DNA of 64,000 nt, from assembly GCF_902859945.1 (NCBI RefSeq), contig NZ_CADIKL010000015.1, forward strand, positions 62,001 through 126,000. Reading direction: 5' to 3'. Both the position numbers and the translations under genes were made by a program. Of this stretch, positions 25,068 to 34,302 are shown in pieces (position 1 is the stretch's first letter; the number at the start of each line of letters is the position of its first letter). This DNA is from Paraburkholderia caffeinitolerans. Lineage in GTDB: Bacteria > Pseudomonadota > Gammaproteobacteria > Burkholderiales > Burkholderiaceae. The notes under the pieces are model-generated. The model worked only from the letters and a program-made list of their open reading frames with translations. It did no database searches and had not been told where the DNA came from.

Positions 25068-25958
25068 ATGCTCAAAGTTACCAAAGCGGTATTTCCTGTT
25101 GCGGGTCTCGGTACGCGCTTCTTGCCTGCCACCAAGGCCAGCCCCAAGGAGATGCTGCCGATCGTCGACAAGCCGCTCATTCAATACGCGGTGGAAGAGG
25201 CGATTGCTGCGGGAATCACCGAAATGATTTTCGTGACCGGCCGCAGCAAGCGCGCGATCGAAGATCATTTCGACAAGTCGTACGAGATCGAAGCCGAGCT
25301 CGAAGCGCGCAACAAGCAGAAGCTGCTCGATCTGGTGCGCAGCATCAAGCCGGCCAACGTGGACTGCTTCTACGTGCGCCAGGCTGAAGCGCTGGGCCTC
25401 GGCCACGCGGTCATGTGCGCCGAAAAGCTCGTGGGCGGCCAGCCGTTCGCCGTGATTCTCGCCGACGACTTGCTTTATAGCCCCAAGCCGGTCATGAGGC
25501 AGCTTGTGGACACCTTCAACCACTATCACAGCTCGATCGTGGGCGTGGAATCGATCGCGCGCGAAAACAGCGCCTCGTATGGCATCGTCGATGGCCGCGA
25601 GTGGGAAGAAGACGTGTTCAAGCTTTCGGGCATCGTGGAAAAGCCCGCGCCGGAAGTCGCGCCGTCGAATCTCGGCGTGGTTGGCCGCTATGTGCTGATG
25701 CCGACGATCTTCAATCACCTGCGTGCACTCAAGCCGGGCGCGGGCGGCGAGCTTCAGCTCACCGATGCGCTGCAATCGCTCCTCACGGAAGAGCAGGTGC
25801 TCGCGTATCGCTACATGGGCACGCGTTTCGATTGCGGCAGCAAGATCGGCTATCTGAAGGCCACCGTTGAATTCGCGCTGCGCCACCCCGAGGTGAAGGA
25901 CGAGTTCGAGGCCTATTTGCAGAATCATCTGCCGCTGGCACTGGCCGCGGCCGCCTGA
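25068..25958 (+). CDS. galU: UTP-glucose-1-phosphate uridylyltransferase (GalU/BceT)
   Basis: 296 residues, the family's usual length. VFPVAGLGTRFLPATKASPK is the nucleotide-binding loop, EMLPIVDKPLIQYAVEEA follows, VILADDLLY carries the metal-site Asp, and GIVEKPAPE the late Glu-Lys. It makes UDP-glucose for EPS and other envelope sugars. ATG 25068 is preferred over 25059 because GTGGGA sits nine bases upstream of it. Corresponds to bceT, the last gene of the cepacian locus. A perfect terminator follows at 25991. Confidence 0.94.
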   Translation: MLKVTKAVFPVAGLGTRFLPATKASPKEMLPIVDKPLIQYAVEEAIAAGITEMIFVTGRSKRAIEDHFDKSYEIEAELEARNKQKLLDLVRSIKPANVDCFYVRQAEALGLGHAVMCAEKLVGGQPFAVILADDLLYSPKPVMRQLVDTFNHYHSSIVGVESIARENSASYGIVDGREWEEDVFKLSGIVEKPAPEVAPSNLGVVGRYVLMPTIFNHLRALKPGAGGELQLTDALQSLLTEEQVLAYRYMGTRFDCGSKIGYLKATVEFALRHPEVKDEFEAYLQNHLPLALAAAA

Positions 25959-25990
25959 ACCCTGCCTGGCTTGACGTTAGCTATCCTTAG

Positions 25991-26031
25991 AAAAAGCACG
26001 CTGTGCGCCGAGGCGCACAGCGTGCTTTTTT
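25991..26031. terminator. Bidirectional intrinsic terminator after galU
   Basis: 19-base perfect arms (AAAAAGCACGCTGTGCGCC and its complement) with a very short loop and T-runs on both strands. It ends the EPS locus. Confidence 0.93.
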
Positions 26032-26111
26032 CGCATGTTTGCGCGGGTTAGCACGCTTTCCGGTCCCGCTGCGAGGAAATGCCGCATCACCACGGGAGTG
26101 CCGGCGCATAT

Positions 26112-26134
26112 AAGATGCAATTAAAATACATCTT
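26112..26134 (+). promoter_or_regulatory. NsrR operator upstream of nnrS
   Basis: An 11-1-11 near-palindrome with outer half sites AAGATGCAATT and AAATACATCTT, two mismatches between arms. It matches the published NsrR consensus form AAGATGY...RCATCTT. It lies 17 bases before the nnrS ATG, where a nitric-oxide-sensing Fe-S repressor would block transcription. The regulator itself is not in the window. Confidence 0.85.
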
Positions 26135-26151
26135 TGTGCCGGAGAGCGAAC

Positions 26152-27348
26152 ATGAATCTGTACCAGATCGGAGAGCCGCCGGCGCGTGCGCCGCGTGGCT
26201 TCGCATTGTGGGCGCTCGGCTTTCGCCCGTTTTACCTGGGCGGCGCGCTCTTCGGCAGTGCGGCCATGCTGGCCTGGCTGGCGGAGCTCGGCGGGCATCC
26301 GCTGCCGAATCTACATCCGTATTTGCCGGGCATGCTCTGGCATGTCCATGAAATGATCTTCGGTTTCGCCGCCGCAATCGTGGCCGGTTTTCTGCTGACC
26401 GCGGTACGCGCATGGACGGCCATTACGCCAGCGCAGGGCAAGTCGCTCGCGGCGTTGTGGCTGTTGTGGCTCGCCGGGCGCTTGGCGGTGGGGTATGCGC
26501 CGCCGGTGGTTGCCACGGTTGTCGATGTGGCGTTTTTGCCGGTTTGCGCGCTGGTGTTGCTGCGCGTGCTCGTGCATGCGAAGAACCGCCACAACATCTT
26601 TCTGCCCGTTGCGTTGGGGTTGCTTGCGCTGACCAACCTGGCCTTTCATCTGGCTGCAATCCTGGAGCGTCCCGACTGGGCCCTGCATAGCGCGTATATC
26701 GCGGTCGGATTGCTGGTGATGTTCGTCACGATCATCGGCGGGCGCATCATTCCGTCTTTTACCGTGAACGCCGTTCCTGGTTATGCCTTCCGGCGCTGGC
26801 GTTTTGTCGAAGCAGCCGTGCTGCCGTTGACCGCGCTTGCGTTCGTGCTCGACGGCTTCGGCGCGCCGGGGCCCGCGATTGCAGTCGCCGCCGCACTCGC
26901 CGCGTGTGCGCAAGGCGTGCGCATCTTTGGCTGGCGTTCGTGGCGCGTCGGCAATCGTCCCATTCTTGCCATCCTGCACATCGCCTATGCGTGGATACCG
27001 CTCGGCTTTGCGATGCTCGCGCTCGCGGCGCTGGGTCTCGTCGGGCATTCGCTGGCGATTCATGCGTTCACGGTGGGCGCGGTCGGCTGCGCCATCGTGG
27101 CGATGATCACGCGCACCGCGCGCGGCCATACCGGCCGGCCGCTGAAAACGGGACGCGCCGAGCACATTTGTTACGGCTTGCTCGTGCTTGCCGCGATCTT
27201 GCGCGTGCTGGTTCCCGCGCTGTGGCCGCAGCAGATGCTGGTGGCTATCGAAATTTCAGGTGTTTGCTGGATCGCTGCGTTTGCCGTGTATTGCGGACGC
27301 TACGCAGGCTGGCTCTGGAGTCCGCGTCTTGATGGTAAGGAAGGCTAA
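26152..27348 (+). CDS. nnrS: NnrS family haem-copper membrane protein
   Basis: 398 residues, about 12 membrane helices. LWALGFRPFYLGGALF, LWHVHEMIFGFAAAIVAGF with the metal-liganding His pair, and GGRIIPSFTVNA are NnrS signatures. NnrS proteins help cells survive nitrosative stress; the exact chemistry is unsettled. ATG 26152 has GGAGAG five bases upstream and is immediately preceded by an NsrR box, so induction by NO is expected. Monocistronic by the look of it. Confidence 0.92.
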   Translation: MNLYQIGEPPARAPRGFALWALGFRPFYLGGALFGSAAMLAWLAELGGHPLPNLHPYLPGMLWHVHEMIFGFAAAIVAGFLLTAVRAWTAITPAQGKSLAALWLLWLAGRLAVGYAPPVVATVVDVAFLPVCALVLLRVLVHAKNRHNIFLPVALGLLALTNLAFHLAAILERPDWALHSAYIAVGLLVMFVTIIGGRIIPSFTVNAVPGYAFRRWRFVEAAVLPLTALAFVLDGFGAPGPAIAVAAALAACAQGVRIFGWRSWRVGNRPILAILHIAYAWIPLGFAMLALAALGLVGHSLAIHAFTVGAVGCAIVAMITRTARGHTGRPLKTGRAEHICYGLLVLAAILRVLVPALWPQQMLVAIEISGVCWIAAFAVYCGRYAGWLWSPRLDGKEG

Positions 27349-27597
27349 GGAAGTTCGCTTGAACGAGAATAGACTGATCATGGCGCGCCTATCCCGAGCG
27401 ATGGGCATGGGCACGCGGCATGCTGGGCGAAACGCTTTCACATGCGCGCCGCATGTGCGTGCGACTCTCCCCGGAGGATGCGTGATGCATCGGTAACCCC
27501 GGCATGGGCGTTGGCGATGCGCGCGGCGCGTGGAACTCGCATAATCGATTGCGTGTCCGAACGCGAACGATTACGTGTTCATCGAGGAGATCCACCC

Positions 27598-29244
27598 ATG
27601 ACCAGGCATCCCGTATCAGATTCCGGCGCAGGCAATGAACATCCGGTGCCCACCGGCGCGCAATGCGTTGGTGCTTGCGATCCCACGGAACATTTCAACG
27701 TCGTCGTGATCGTGCGCCGCCAGTCCGAGCGCGCCTTTCGCGAACTGGTCGAACGGATCGCGGCGGGTGCGCCCGGCGCGCAGCCGATTTCCCGCGAGCA
27801 ATACGAGCAGCGCTTCAGCGCCGATGCCGCCGACGTCGCGCGCGTGGAGGCATTCGCGAAGACGCATGGGCTCGCGGTCGTGAAGGCCGATCGCGATACG
27901 CGCCGTGTCGTGCTGTCCGGGACCGTGCAGCAGTACAACGCGGCGTTCGGCGTGGACTTGCAGCGCTTCGAGCATCAGGTCGGCGCGCTCAAGCAGCACT
28001 TTCGCCAGCCCACCGGCCCCGTGCATCTTCCCGATGACCTGCATGAGGTGGTCACGGCCGTTGTCGGTCTCGACAGCCGCGCCAAGGTGCAGCCGCATTT
28101 CCGCATTGAATCCCAAACGCCCGCGACGACTCCCGCGAAAACCGCGCAACCGGCCGACGGCGCGGTGCATGCGCCGATCCGCGCCGCGCGCGCGGTGAGC
28201 CGCTCGTTCACGCCGCTGCAACTCGCCGAGCTTTACGATTTTCCGGCCGGCGACGGCAAGGGCCAATGCATCGCGCTGATCGAAATGGGCGGCGGCTATG
28301 CGCAATCCGACCTCGACGCGTATTTCAGCGCGCTGGGCTTGACGCCGCCGCGCGTGGAAGCCGTGTCGGTGGATCAGGCGACCAACGCGCCGAGCGGCGA
28401 CCCCAATGGACCCGATGCCGAGGTCACGCTCGACGTGGAGATTGCCGGCGCGCTCGCACCCGGGGCGCTGATTGCCGTCTACTTCGCGCCGAACAGCGAA
28501 GCCGGTTTCGTCGATGCTGTGAGCGCGGCCTTGCACGACAGCCAGCGCAAGGCCTCGGTCATTTCGATTAGTTGGGGCGCGCCTGAATCGGTCTGGTCGC
28601 AGCAGACGCTGGGCGCGCTCAACGACGCATTGCAAACGGCCGTGGCGCTGGGCGTGACGGTGTGCTGTGCGTCGGGCGACAGCGGCTCTTCGGACGGCGT
28701 GGCCGATGGCGCGGACCACGTCGACTTTCCCGCGTCCAGCCCCTATGCGCTCGGTTGCGGCGGCACGCAGCTCACTGCCGCGAACGGTCAGATCACGCGT
28801 GAGACGGTATGGAGCAGTGGCTCGAATGGCGCGACCGGCGGCGGCGTGAGCGCGACCTTCGCGCTGCCGGCGTGGCAGAAGGGCTTGACGGTCGCGCGCG
28901 CCAGCGGGACGGCACTCGCGCTCGCGCAACGCGGCGTGCCCGACGTGGCCGCCGACGCAGACCCCGCCACCGGCTACGAGGTGCATATCGGCGGGATGGA
29001 CACCGTGGTCGGCGGCACGAGCGCCGTCGCGCCGCTCTGGGCCGCGCTGATCGCGCGCATCAACGCGGGTAGTGGCAAGGCTGCAGGCTTCATCAACGCG
29101 AAGCTTTACGCGCAGCCTGGCGCGTTCAACGACATTACGAGCGGCAGCAACGGCGACTACTCGGCACGGCCCGGCTGGGACGCATGCACGGGGCTGGGCA
29201 CGCCTGTGGGCATCCGGGTGGCGGCTGCGCTCGGCTCGGCGTAG
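27598..29244 (+). CDS. Sedolisin/kumamolisin-like serine-carboxyl peptidase (MEROPS S53)
   Basis: 548 residues from ATG 27598 (GAGGAGA seven bases upstream). The first 200 residues are a pro-kumamolisin-type activation domain (FNVVVIVRR, VVLSGTVQQYNAAFGV). The catalytic domain has Glu275 and Asp279 in EVTLDVEI, oxyanion Asp361 in SGDSGS, and Ser475 in GGTSAVAPLWAAL: a complete triad. C-terminal calcium-site residues are suggested by FNDITSGSNGDYS. These enzymes work at acid pH, usually outside the cell, yet no Sec signal is visible. The S10 peptidase gene follows by 29 bases, so the two acid peptidases are probably co-expressed. Confidence 0.9.
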   Translation: MTRHPVSDSGAGNEHPVPTGAQCVGACDPTEHFNVVVIVRRQSERAFRELVERIAAGAPGAQPISREQYEQRFSADAADVARVEAFAKTHGLAVVKADRDTRRVVLSGTVQQYNAAFGVDLQRFEHQVGALKQHFRQPTGPVHLPDDLHEVVTAVVGLDSRAKVQPHFRIESQTPATTPAKTAQPADGAVHAPIRAARAVSRSFTPLQLAELYDFPAGDGKGQCIALIEMGGGYAQSDLDAYFSALGLTPPRVEAVSVDQATNAPSGDPNGPDAEVTLDVEIAGALAPGALIAVYFAPNSEAGFVDAVSAALHDSQRKASVISISWGAPESVWSQQTLGALNDALQTAVALGVTVCCASGDSGSSDGVADGADHVDFPASSPYALGCGGTQLTAANGQITRETVWSSGSNGATGGGVSATFALPAWQKGLTVARASGTALALAQRGVPDVAADADPATGYEVHIGGMDTVVGGTSAVAPLWAALIARINAGSGKAAGFINAKLYAQPGAFNDITSGSNGDYSARPGWDACTGLGTPVGIRVAAALGSA

Positions 29245-29273
29245 CATCGACGTTCCACGGGCAAGGAGACGAT

Positions 29274-30953
29274 ATGAACGACAAGACTCAGTCCAACGGC
29301 GGTAAAAGCAAGCCGGCTGCGAGCGGCAAAAAAAGCAAAAGCGGCAATGGCAAGCACCGCAGCCCGAACGACCAGCCGTGCTTCGATCCCACTGCCTATG
29401 GCAACGGTCCCGACGACTTCGTGACCGACATGACCGAGAACGCCGCGATCACGCATCATGCGATCCAGATCGGCGGCGCGGCGATTGCCTATACCGCAAC
29501 CGCGGGCCATCTCGTCACGGTCGACCCGAGCAGTTCGCAGCCCAACGCGAAGATCTTCTACGTGGCGTTCACGAAGGACGGCGTGCAGGCGCAGGACCGC
29601 GCCGTCACGTTCTTCTACAACGGCGGACCGGGTTCTTCCTCGGTGTTCGTGCTGCTCGGCTCGTTCGCGCCCAAGCGCATCAAGACCTCGATGCCGGGCT
29701 TTACGCCGCCCGCGCCGTACACGCTCGAAGACAACCCGGACAGCCTGCTCGACAAGAGCGACCTGGTGTTCATCAATCCGGTGGGCACGGGCTATTCGGC
29801 GGCCATCGCGCCGCATCACAACCGCGACTTCTGGGGCGTGGACCAGGACGCCGAGTCGCTCAAGCAGTTCATCAAGCGCTACCTGAGCGCGAACGACCGC
29901 TGGAATTCCCCGAAGTTTCTTTTCGGAGAGTCGTATGGCACGGCGCGCAGCTGCGTGCTCGCGTATCGCCTTCACGAAGACGGCGTGGACCTGAATGGCA
30001 TCACTTTGCAGTCTTCCATCCTGGACTACACGCAAAGCGGCAATCCGGTGGGCGCGCTGCCCACCGCGGCGGCCGACGCCTGGTACCACAAGCGATTGAG
30101 CGTGAAGCCCGCGCCCAAGGACCTGCAGACGTTCGTGGCCCAGGTCGCGCAGTTCTCACGCACGGACTACCGCGTGGCGCTGGAAAAATTCCCCGATCCG
30201 AAAAACTCGGCGATTCCCGCCGCGCTCAAGAAACTTTCGCAATTCACGGGCATCGACACGCAGACGCTCGAAGCGTGGAATCTCGACATCGCCGCCTACG
30301 ACAGCCGGGGCAACTCGCTGTTTCTCACCACGCTGCTCAAGGACAAGGGCGTGGCGCTCGGCTCGTACGACGGCCGCGTGAGCGCGATCGACACGGGCAT
30401 TGCCGGCAACATCGACCCGAATGCGGGCGGCAACGACCCCACCATGACGGCGGTGAGCGGCGTGTACACGGCCATGTGGAACAGCTATCTGAACGAGACG
30501 CTCAAGTTCCGCACCAACTCGTCGTTCACGGACCTCAACGACCAGGCGTTCAAGAACTGGGACTTCAGCCACATCGACCCGACGGGTGCGCAAAAGGGCG
30601 TCGACGCGCAGGGCAATATCGTGCTCTACACGGCCGGCGATCTGGCCGCGGTGATGGCGCTGAATCCGGATTTGCGCGTGCTGTCGGCGAACGGCTTTTA
30701 CGATTTCGTCACGCCGTTCTACCAGACCGTGATCGATCTGCAAATGATGCCGCTCGTGGACCAGAAGGTGCGCAACAACCTGAGCGCACGCTTTTATCCC
30801 TCGGGACACATGGTGTATCTCGACGGCGCTTCACGCACGGCGCTCAAGGCCGATCTTGCGAAGCTCTACCAGAGCGCGGCGGCAGACCGGCCGGCGATCG
30901 CCCGCATTCGTGCGTTGCAGCACGTAAAGACGATGGGCACGATGCACCACTGA
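29274..30953 (+). CDS. Serine carboxypeptidase-like protein (MEROPS S10)
   Basis: 559 residues from ATG 29274 with AAGGAG just upstream. The first 35 residues are Lys/Ser/Gly-rich and disordered, with no signal peptide. The fold is alpha/beta hydrolase of the carboxypeptidase Y type: FYNGGPGSSS oxyanion loop, Ser220 in GESYGT, Asp477 in GFYDFVTPF, His512 in PSGHMVYLD. All catalytic residues are present. S10 enzymes trim C-terminal residues at acid pH. Pairing with an S53 endopeptidase suggests joint peptide degradation, an inference. Confidence 0.9.
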   Translation: MNDKTQSNGGKSKPAASGKKSKSGNGKHRSPNDQPCFDPTAYGNGPDDFVTDMTENAAITHHAIQIGGAAIAYTATAGHLVTVDPSSSQPNAKIFYVAFTKDGVQAQDRAVTFFYNGGPGSSSVFVLLGSFAPKRIKTSMPGFTPPAPYTLEDNPDSLLDKSDLVFINPVGTGYSAAIAPHHNRDFWGVDQDAESLKQFIKRYLSANDRWNSPKFLFGESYGTARSCVLAYRLHEDGVDLNGITLQSSILDYTQSGNPVGALPTAAADAWYHKRLSVKPAPKDLQTFVAQVAQFSRTDYRVALEKFPDPKNSAIPAALKKLSQFTGIDTQTLEAWNLDIAAYDSRGNSLFLTTLLKDKGVALGSYDGRVSAIDTGIAGNIDPNAGGNDPTMTAVSGVYTAMWNSYLNETLKFRTNSSFTDLNDQAFKNWDFSHIDPTGAQKGVDAQGNIVLYTAGDLAAVMALNPDLRVLSANGFYDFVTPFYQTVIDLQMMPLVDQKVRNNLSARFYPSGHMVYLDGASRTALKADLAKLYQSAAADRPAIARIRALQHVKTMGTMHH

Positions 30954-30983
30954 CGGGCGATGCAGGGGGCAGGGCCAGCGTGG

Positions 30984-31508
30984 CTAGTCCACGCGCCCTC
31001 GCGCCATGGCAGTGAGGCACGCGCGCGCATCGCCCTGCACGATGCGCGCCGCGCACGCGATCATGAGGTTTTTCGACAGGCCGAAATCCTCTACGAGAAA
31101 ACCGCGCTCGCAGAGTCGGCCCTGTGCGCCCGGTTGCGAAGGCACACGCTCGATCAGTGTGCGGGTGTCGGCCGTGTAGGCCCAGATTTCCTTGCCCAAT
31201 GCGGCGGCAAAGCCAATCTCGAATGCGGTGCCCGAGTCGGGCTCGCCCGGGCCGCGAAAATCGTTGACATTGGCCATCACGATGTCCGCGCTGCGGATCG
31301 CGTCGATATTGGCGCGGTAAATCCACGCGGCCTGGCGCGGACCGTCGAGATTCTCGGGCACTTGAACGTCGAGCGGATAAAGCCCTTCGAAGCCGAATTC
31401 GCTGCACGTGGCGACGAGATGGGCGCCGTGCGCGAGTGCGTCAGGGCGAAACACGTCGAAGCCGGCGAGATAGACGCGCGGGCGACGAGGCGAGGCGGCA
31501 TGAGACAT
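30984..31508 (-). CDS. Nucleoside 2-deoxyribosyltransferase-like protein
   Basis: 174 residues. VYLAGFDVF at the N-terminus, ADIVMANVNDFRGPGEPDSGTA and FEIGFAAALGK correspond to the family's substrate loop and catalytic Glu. Such enzymes swap bases on deoxyribonucleosides or hydrolyse them; many homologues are uncharacterised. ATG 31508 is chosen because GGAGGA (31512-31517) lies in front of it; ATG 31523 would put the ribosome site inside the gene. It converges on the S10 peptidase gene. Confidence 0.82.
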   Translation of the reverse strand: MSHAASPRRPRVYLAGFDVFRPDALAHGAHLVATCSEFGFEGLYPLDVQVPENLDGPRQAAWIYRANIDAIRSADIVMANVNDFRGPGEPDSGTAFEIGFAAALGKEIWAYTADTRTLIERVPSQPGAQGRLCERGFLVEDFGLSKNLMIACAARIVQGDARACLTAMARGRVD

Positions 31509-31601
31509 GGCTCCTCCATGCAATGTGTCCGATACGAAACTCGATTGACGATTCTAGCCAGGTGCCGGGCTAGACTGCAGATTCGAGATGCTTACACAAA
31601 G

Positions 31602-31631
31602 TTGACAGTGCCGATTGCGCGCCGCTACGAT
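31602..31631 (+). promoter_or_regulatory. Candidate sigma-70 promoter for the MFS permease gene
   Basis: A perfect TTGACA (31602-31607) and TACGAT (31626-31631) at 18-base spacing, giving a predicted start near 31638 and a leader of about 140 bases. Confidence 0.5.
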
Positions 31632-31775
31632 TATGCGCCTTGCGTGTGTTGCGTGGCGTGAGGCGTGACCGATAAGTTTCGAACCGGAAACGCTGGGTAT
31701 AAGACCCGATTTTCGGCCGGTGCCGCTTGAAAGAGTTTGAGCCGCCCGCGCACACCACCCGACGAAGTGGAGACC

Positions 31776-33083
31776 ATGAATACGATTACCAGCGGCCTTG
31801 CGAGCGCCGAACGACAAAATATCGAAGCACGGGCCTATGCGAAAGCCACCCTGCGCTTGCTGCCCTTTCTTTTTCTTTGCTACGTTGCCGCCTATCTGGA
31901 CCGCGTAAACGTTGGCTTCGCCAAGCTGCAAATGCTGAGCGACCTGCAATTCAGCGAGACGGTTTACGGTCTTGGCGCGGGCATCTTTTTTATCGGCTAT
32001 TTCTTCTTCGAAGTCCCAAGCAATATTCTTATGCACCGCGTGGGCGCGCGCAGGTGGATCGCGCGCATCATGCTCACGTGGGCGGTCATCTCGGCGGCCT
32101 CGCTGCTAGTGAAGACGCCCACCCAGTTCTACGTCGTGCGTTTCCTGCTGGGCGTGGCCGAAGCCGGCTTCTTTCCCGGCATCGTGCTCTATCTCACCTA
32201 CTGGTTTCCCGCCGCGCGGCGCGGCCGCATGAACGCGCTCTTCATGATCGGCATTCCGGTTGCCGGCGTGTTCGGCGGCCCGCTTTCCGGGTGGATCCTC
32301 GCGGCCTTCGACGGCAAGGGCGGCTGGGCGAGCTGGCAATGGCTGTTCTTCATCGAGGCACTGCCTTCGCTCGTGCTGGGCGTAATCACGCTGTTCTATT
32401 TGCCCAACAGCATTCGCGCGGCGAAATGGCTGTCCAACGAAGAGCGCGCCGTGCTCGAGGAAAACATCGAGCACGATCAGGCCGGCAAGGGCCATGCGTC
32501 GATTGCCTCGGTGTTCGGCAATGGCCGCGTGTGGCTCATGTCCATCATTTATTTCTGCTGCATGATGGGCCTCTACGGCATCAGCTTCTATCTGCCCACG
32601 CTCATTAAGGCGAGCGGCGTGAAGGACGCGCTCGACGTGGGCCTGCTTACCGCCATTCCCTACGCCTGCGCCGTGGCCAGCATGCTGCTGGTGGCCAAAA
32701 GCGCGGACCGTCACGGCGAACGCCGCTGGCATTTCGCGATCGCCTCGCTTGCCTCCGCGCTCGGGCTTTACTTCAGCACGGTGTTCGGCCACAACGTGCC
32801 GCTCGCGATGCTTGCGCTGTCGGTTGGCGCCGCCGGCATGCTCGCGACCATGCCGGTCTTCTGGACCTGGCCGAGCGCGATCCTCGCAGGCGGCTCGGCT
32901 GCGGCGGCCATCGGCATGATCAATTCGATCGGCAACCTGGCGGGCTTCGTGAGCCCGACGATCATCGGCTGGATGAAGGACGTCACGCATAGCACCAACG
33001 CGGGCATGTACTGCGTGGTGGCGGCGATGATCCTCGGCGCGGCGCTCTCGCTGTTGCAGCCGAAAGAGATCGTCAACGGCTGA
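31776..33083 (+). CDS. MFS transporter, anion:cation symporter type
   Basis: 435 residues, 12 predicted helices. LPFLFLCYVAAYLDRVNVGF is the family opening, and RFLLGVAEAGFFPGIVLYL is a hallmark of the ACS/phthalate-tartrate-glucarate permease group. These import organic acids such as phthalate, tartrate or galactonate; no catabolic enzymes sit beside it to identify the substrate. The short spacing of GGAG before ATG 31776 is unusual but no better start exists. Confidence 0.87.
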   Translation: MNTITSGLASAERQNIEARAYAKATLRLLPFLFLCYVAAYLDRVNVGFAKLQMLSDLQFSETVYGLGAGIFFIGYFFFEVPSNILMHRVGARRWIARIMLTWAVISAASLLVKTPTQFYVVRFLLGVAEAGFFPGIVLYLTYWFPAARRGRMNALFMIGIPVAGVFGGPLSGWILAAFDGKGGWASWQWLFFIEALPSLVLGVITLFYLPNSIRAAKWLSNEERAVLEENIEHDQAGKGHASIASVFGNGRVWLMSIIYFCCMMGLYGISFYLPTLIKASGVKDALDVGLLTAIPYACAVASMLLVAKSADRHGERRWHFAIASLASALGLYFSTVFGHNVPLAMLALSVGAAGMLATMPVFWTWPSAILAGGSAAAAIGMINSIGNLAGFVSPTIIGWMKDVTHSTNAGMYCVVAAMILGAALSLLQPKEIVNG

Positions 33084-33169
33084 ACCTGCGCATGCGCCGT
33101 GCATTGCGCTTGACTTCGCTTATCATCGAAACCGCATCGGAACGAGCATCGGGCAGGGGAGAGCGAGTC

Positions 33170-34111
33170 ATGAACCGGTTCAAGCGTGGCGCGCAGCGGT
33201 GGGGTTGGGTGTGGCGCATCGGCCTGGTCAGCGCCGCAACGCTCGCGCTGCCGTTGTTGCTGGCGCAAGCGGCGCACGCCCAGGTGGCGCAACCCACGCT
33301 CGAAAAGATCCAGGCCGCGAACGCGATGGCGATCGGCTATCGCGAGACCTCCGTGCCGTTCTCGTATGTGGATGCGAACGGCAACGTGACCGGTTTTTCG
33401 CAGGACATCTGCAATCGTGTCATCGATGCCGTGAAGGCGAAAACGCATCGCCCGAAACTGGCAGTGCGCTTCGTTCCCGTGACTTCGCAGAACCGCATTC
33501 CGCTCGTGCAGAACGGCACCGTCGATCTCGAGTGCGGCGTCACCACCAATCTCCAGGCACGCCATAGCCAGGTGACGTTTTCCGATACGTTCTTCGTGGC
33601 CACCACGCGGCTGTTGACGCGCAAGGATTCCGGCATTCACGATTTTCCGGACCTCGCGGGCAAGACCGTGCTCACCAATCAGGGCACGACGTCCGAGCGC
33701 ATCCTGCGTCGCATGAATCTCGAGAAGCATATGAACATGCAGGTGATCAGCGCGAAGGATTACCGGCAGGGGCGCGCGATACTCGAGTCGGGCCGCGCGG
33801 TTGCGTACATGATGGACGACGTGCTGCTCGCGGGCACGAGATCGTTGACCGAGCATCCATCGGACTGGGTGATTGTAGGCACGCCGCAATCCAGGGAAGC
33901 CTATGCATTCATGCTGCGCAACGGCGATCCGGCTTTCCAGCAGCTCGTGAACGACACGATGAGCGCCCTCATGAAAAGCGGCGAGATCGATGCGCTCTAC
34001 ACCAAGTGGTTCAACGAGCCGGTGCCGCCCAAAGGCGTGAACTTCGGTTTTCCGATGAGCGACACGCTGCGCGCGCTGTACGCGGCGCCGAACGATCGCG
34101 CGCTCGATTGA
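33170..34111 (+). CDS. Periplasmic amino-acid-binding protein (glutamate/aspartate type)
   Basis: 313 residues. A long Sec signal ends at Ala37 (QAAHA). The mature start TLEKIQAANAMAIGYRETSVPFSYVD is typical of the SBP family 3 Glu/Asp (GltI) branch, with GFSQDICNRVIDAV and QNRIPLVQNGTVDLECG. It binds an acidic amino acid for an ABC importer, but no permease or ATPase gene is adjacent. ATG 33170 has GGGGAG upstream; the open frame further left lacks a signal-like start. Confidence 0.88.
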   Translation: MNRFKRGAQRWGWVWRIGLVSAATLALPLLLAQAAHAQVAQPTLEKIQAANAMAIGYRETSVPFSYVDANGNVTGFSQDICNRVIDAVKAKTHRPKLAVRFVPVTSQNRIPLVQNGTVDLECGVTTNLQARHSQVTFSDTFFVATTRLLTRKDSGIHDFPDLAGKTVLTNQGTTSERILRRMNLEKHMNMQVISAKDYRQGRAILESGRAVAYMMDDVLLAGTRSLTEHPSDWVIVGTPQSREAYAFMLRNGDPAFQQLVNDTMSALMKSGEIDALYTKWFNEPVPPKGVNFGFPMSDTLRALYAAPNDRALD

Positions 34112-34302
34112 CGCGTTGCTGCCGCACGGGCTTGCCGTTTGCGCGACAGACGCGAACAGGGGCTTTGCCGCTCGCCGCGCGGACGTGAGATGATTCCGGT
34201 CCCGGCGCGCAGGCCGCGTGCGGCGGCAAGCCCAGATTGGCAAGGCGCCGTGCTCAATGACCATGGCCCATGCGCGCGGCGAATCAATGAACGGGAGCGG
34301 AC

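Noticed and set aside
27442..27597. Upstream extension of the S53 peptidase, possibly providing a signal peptide
   Set aside because: The added residues are Cys/Arg/Asp-rich and not signal-like, and the good ribosome site is in front of 27598.
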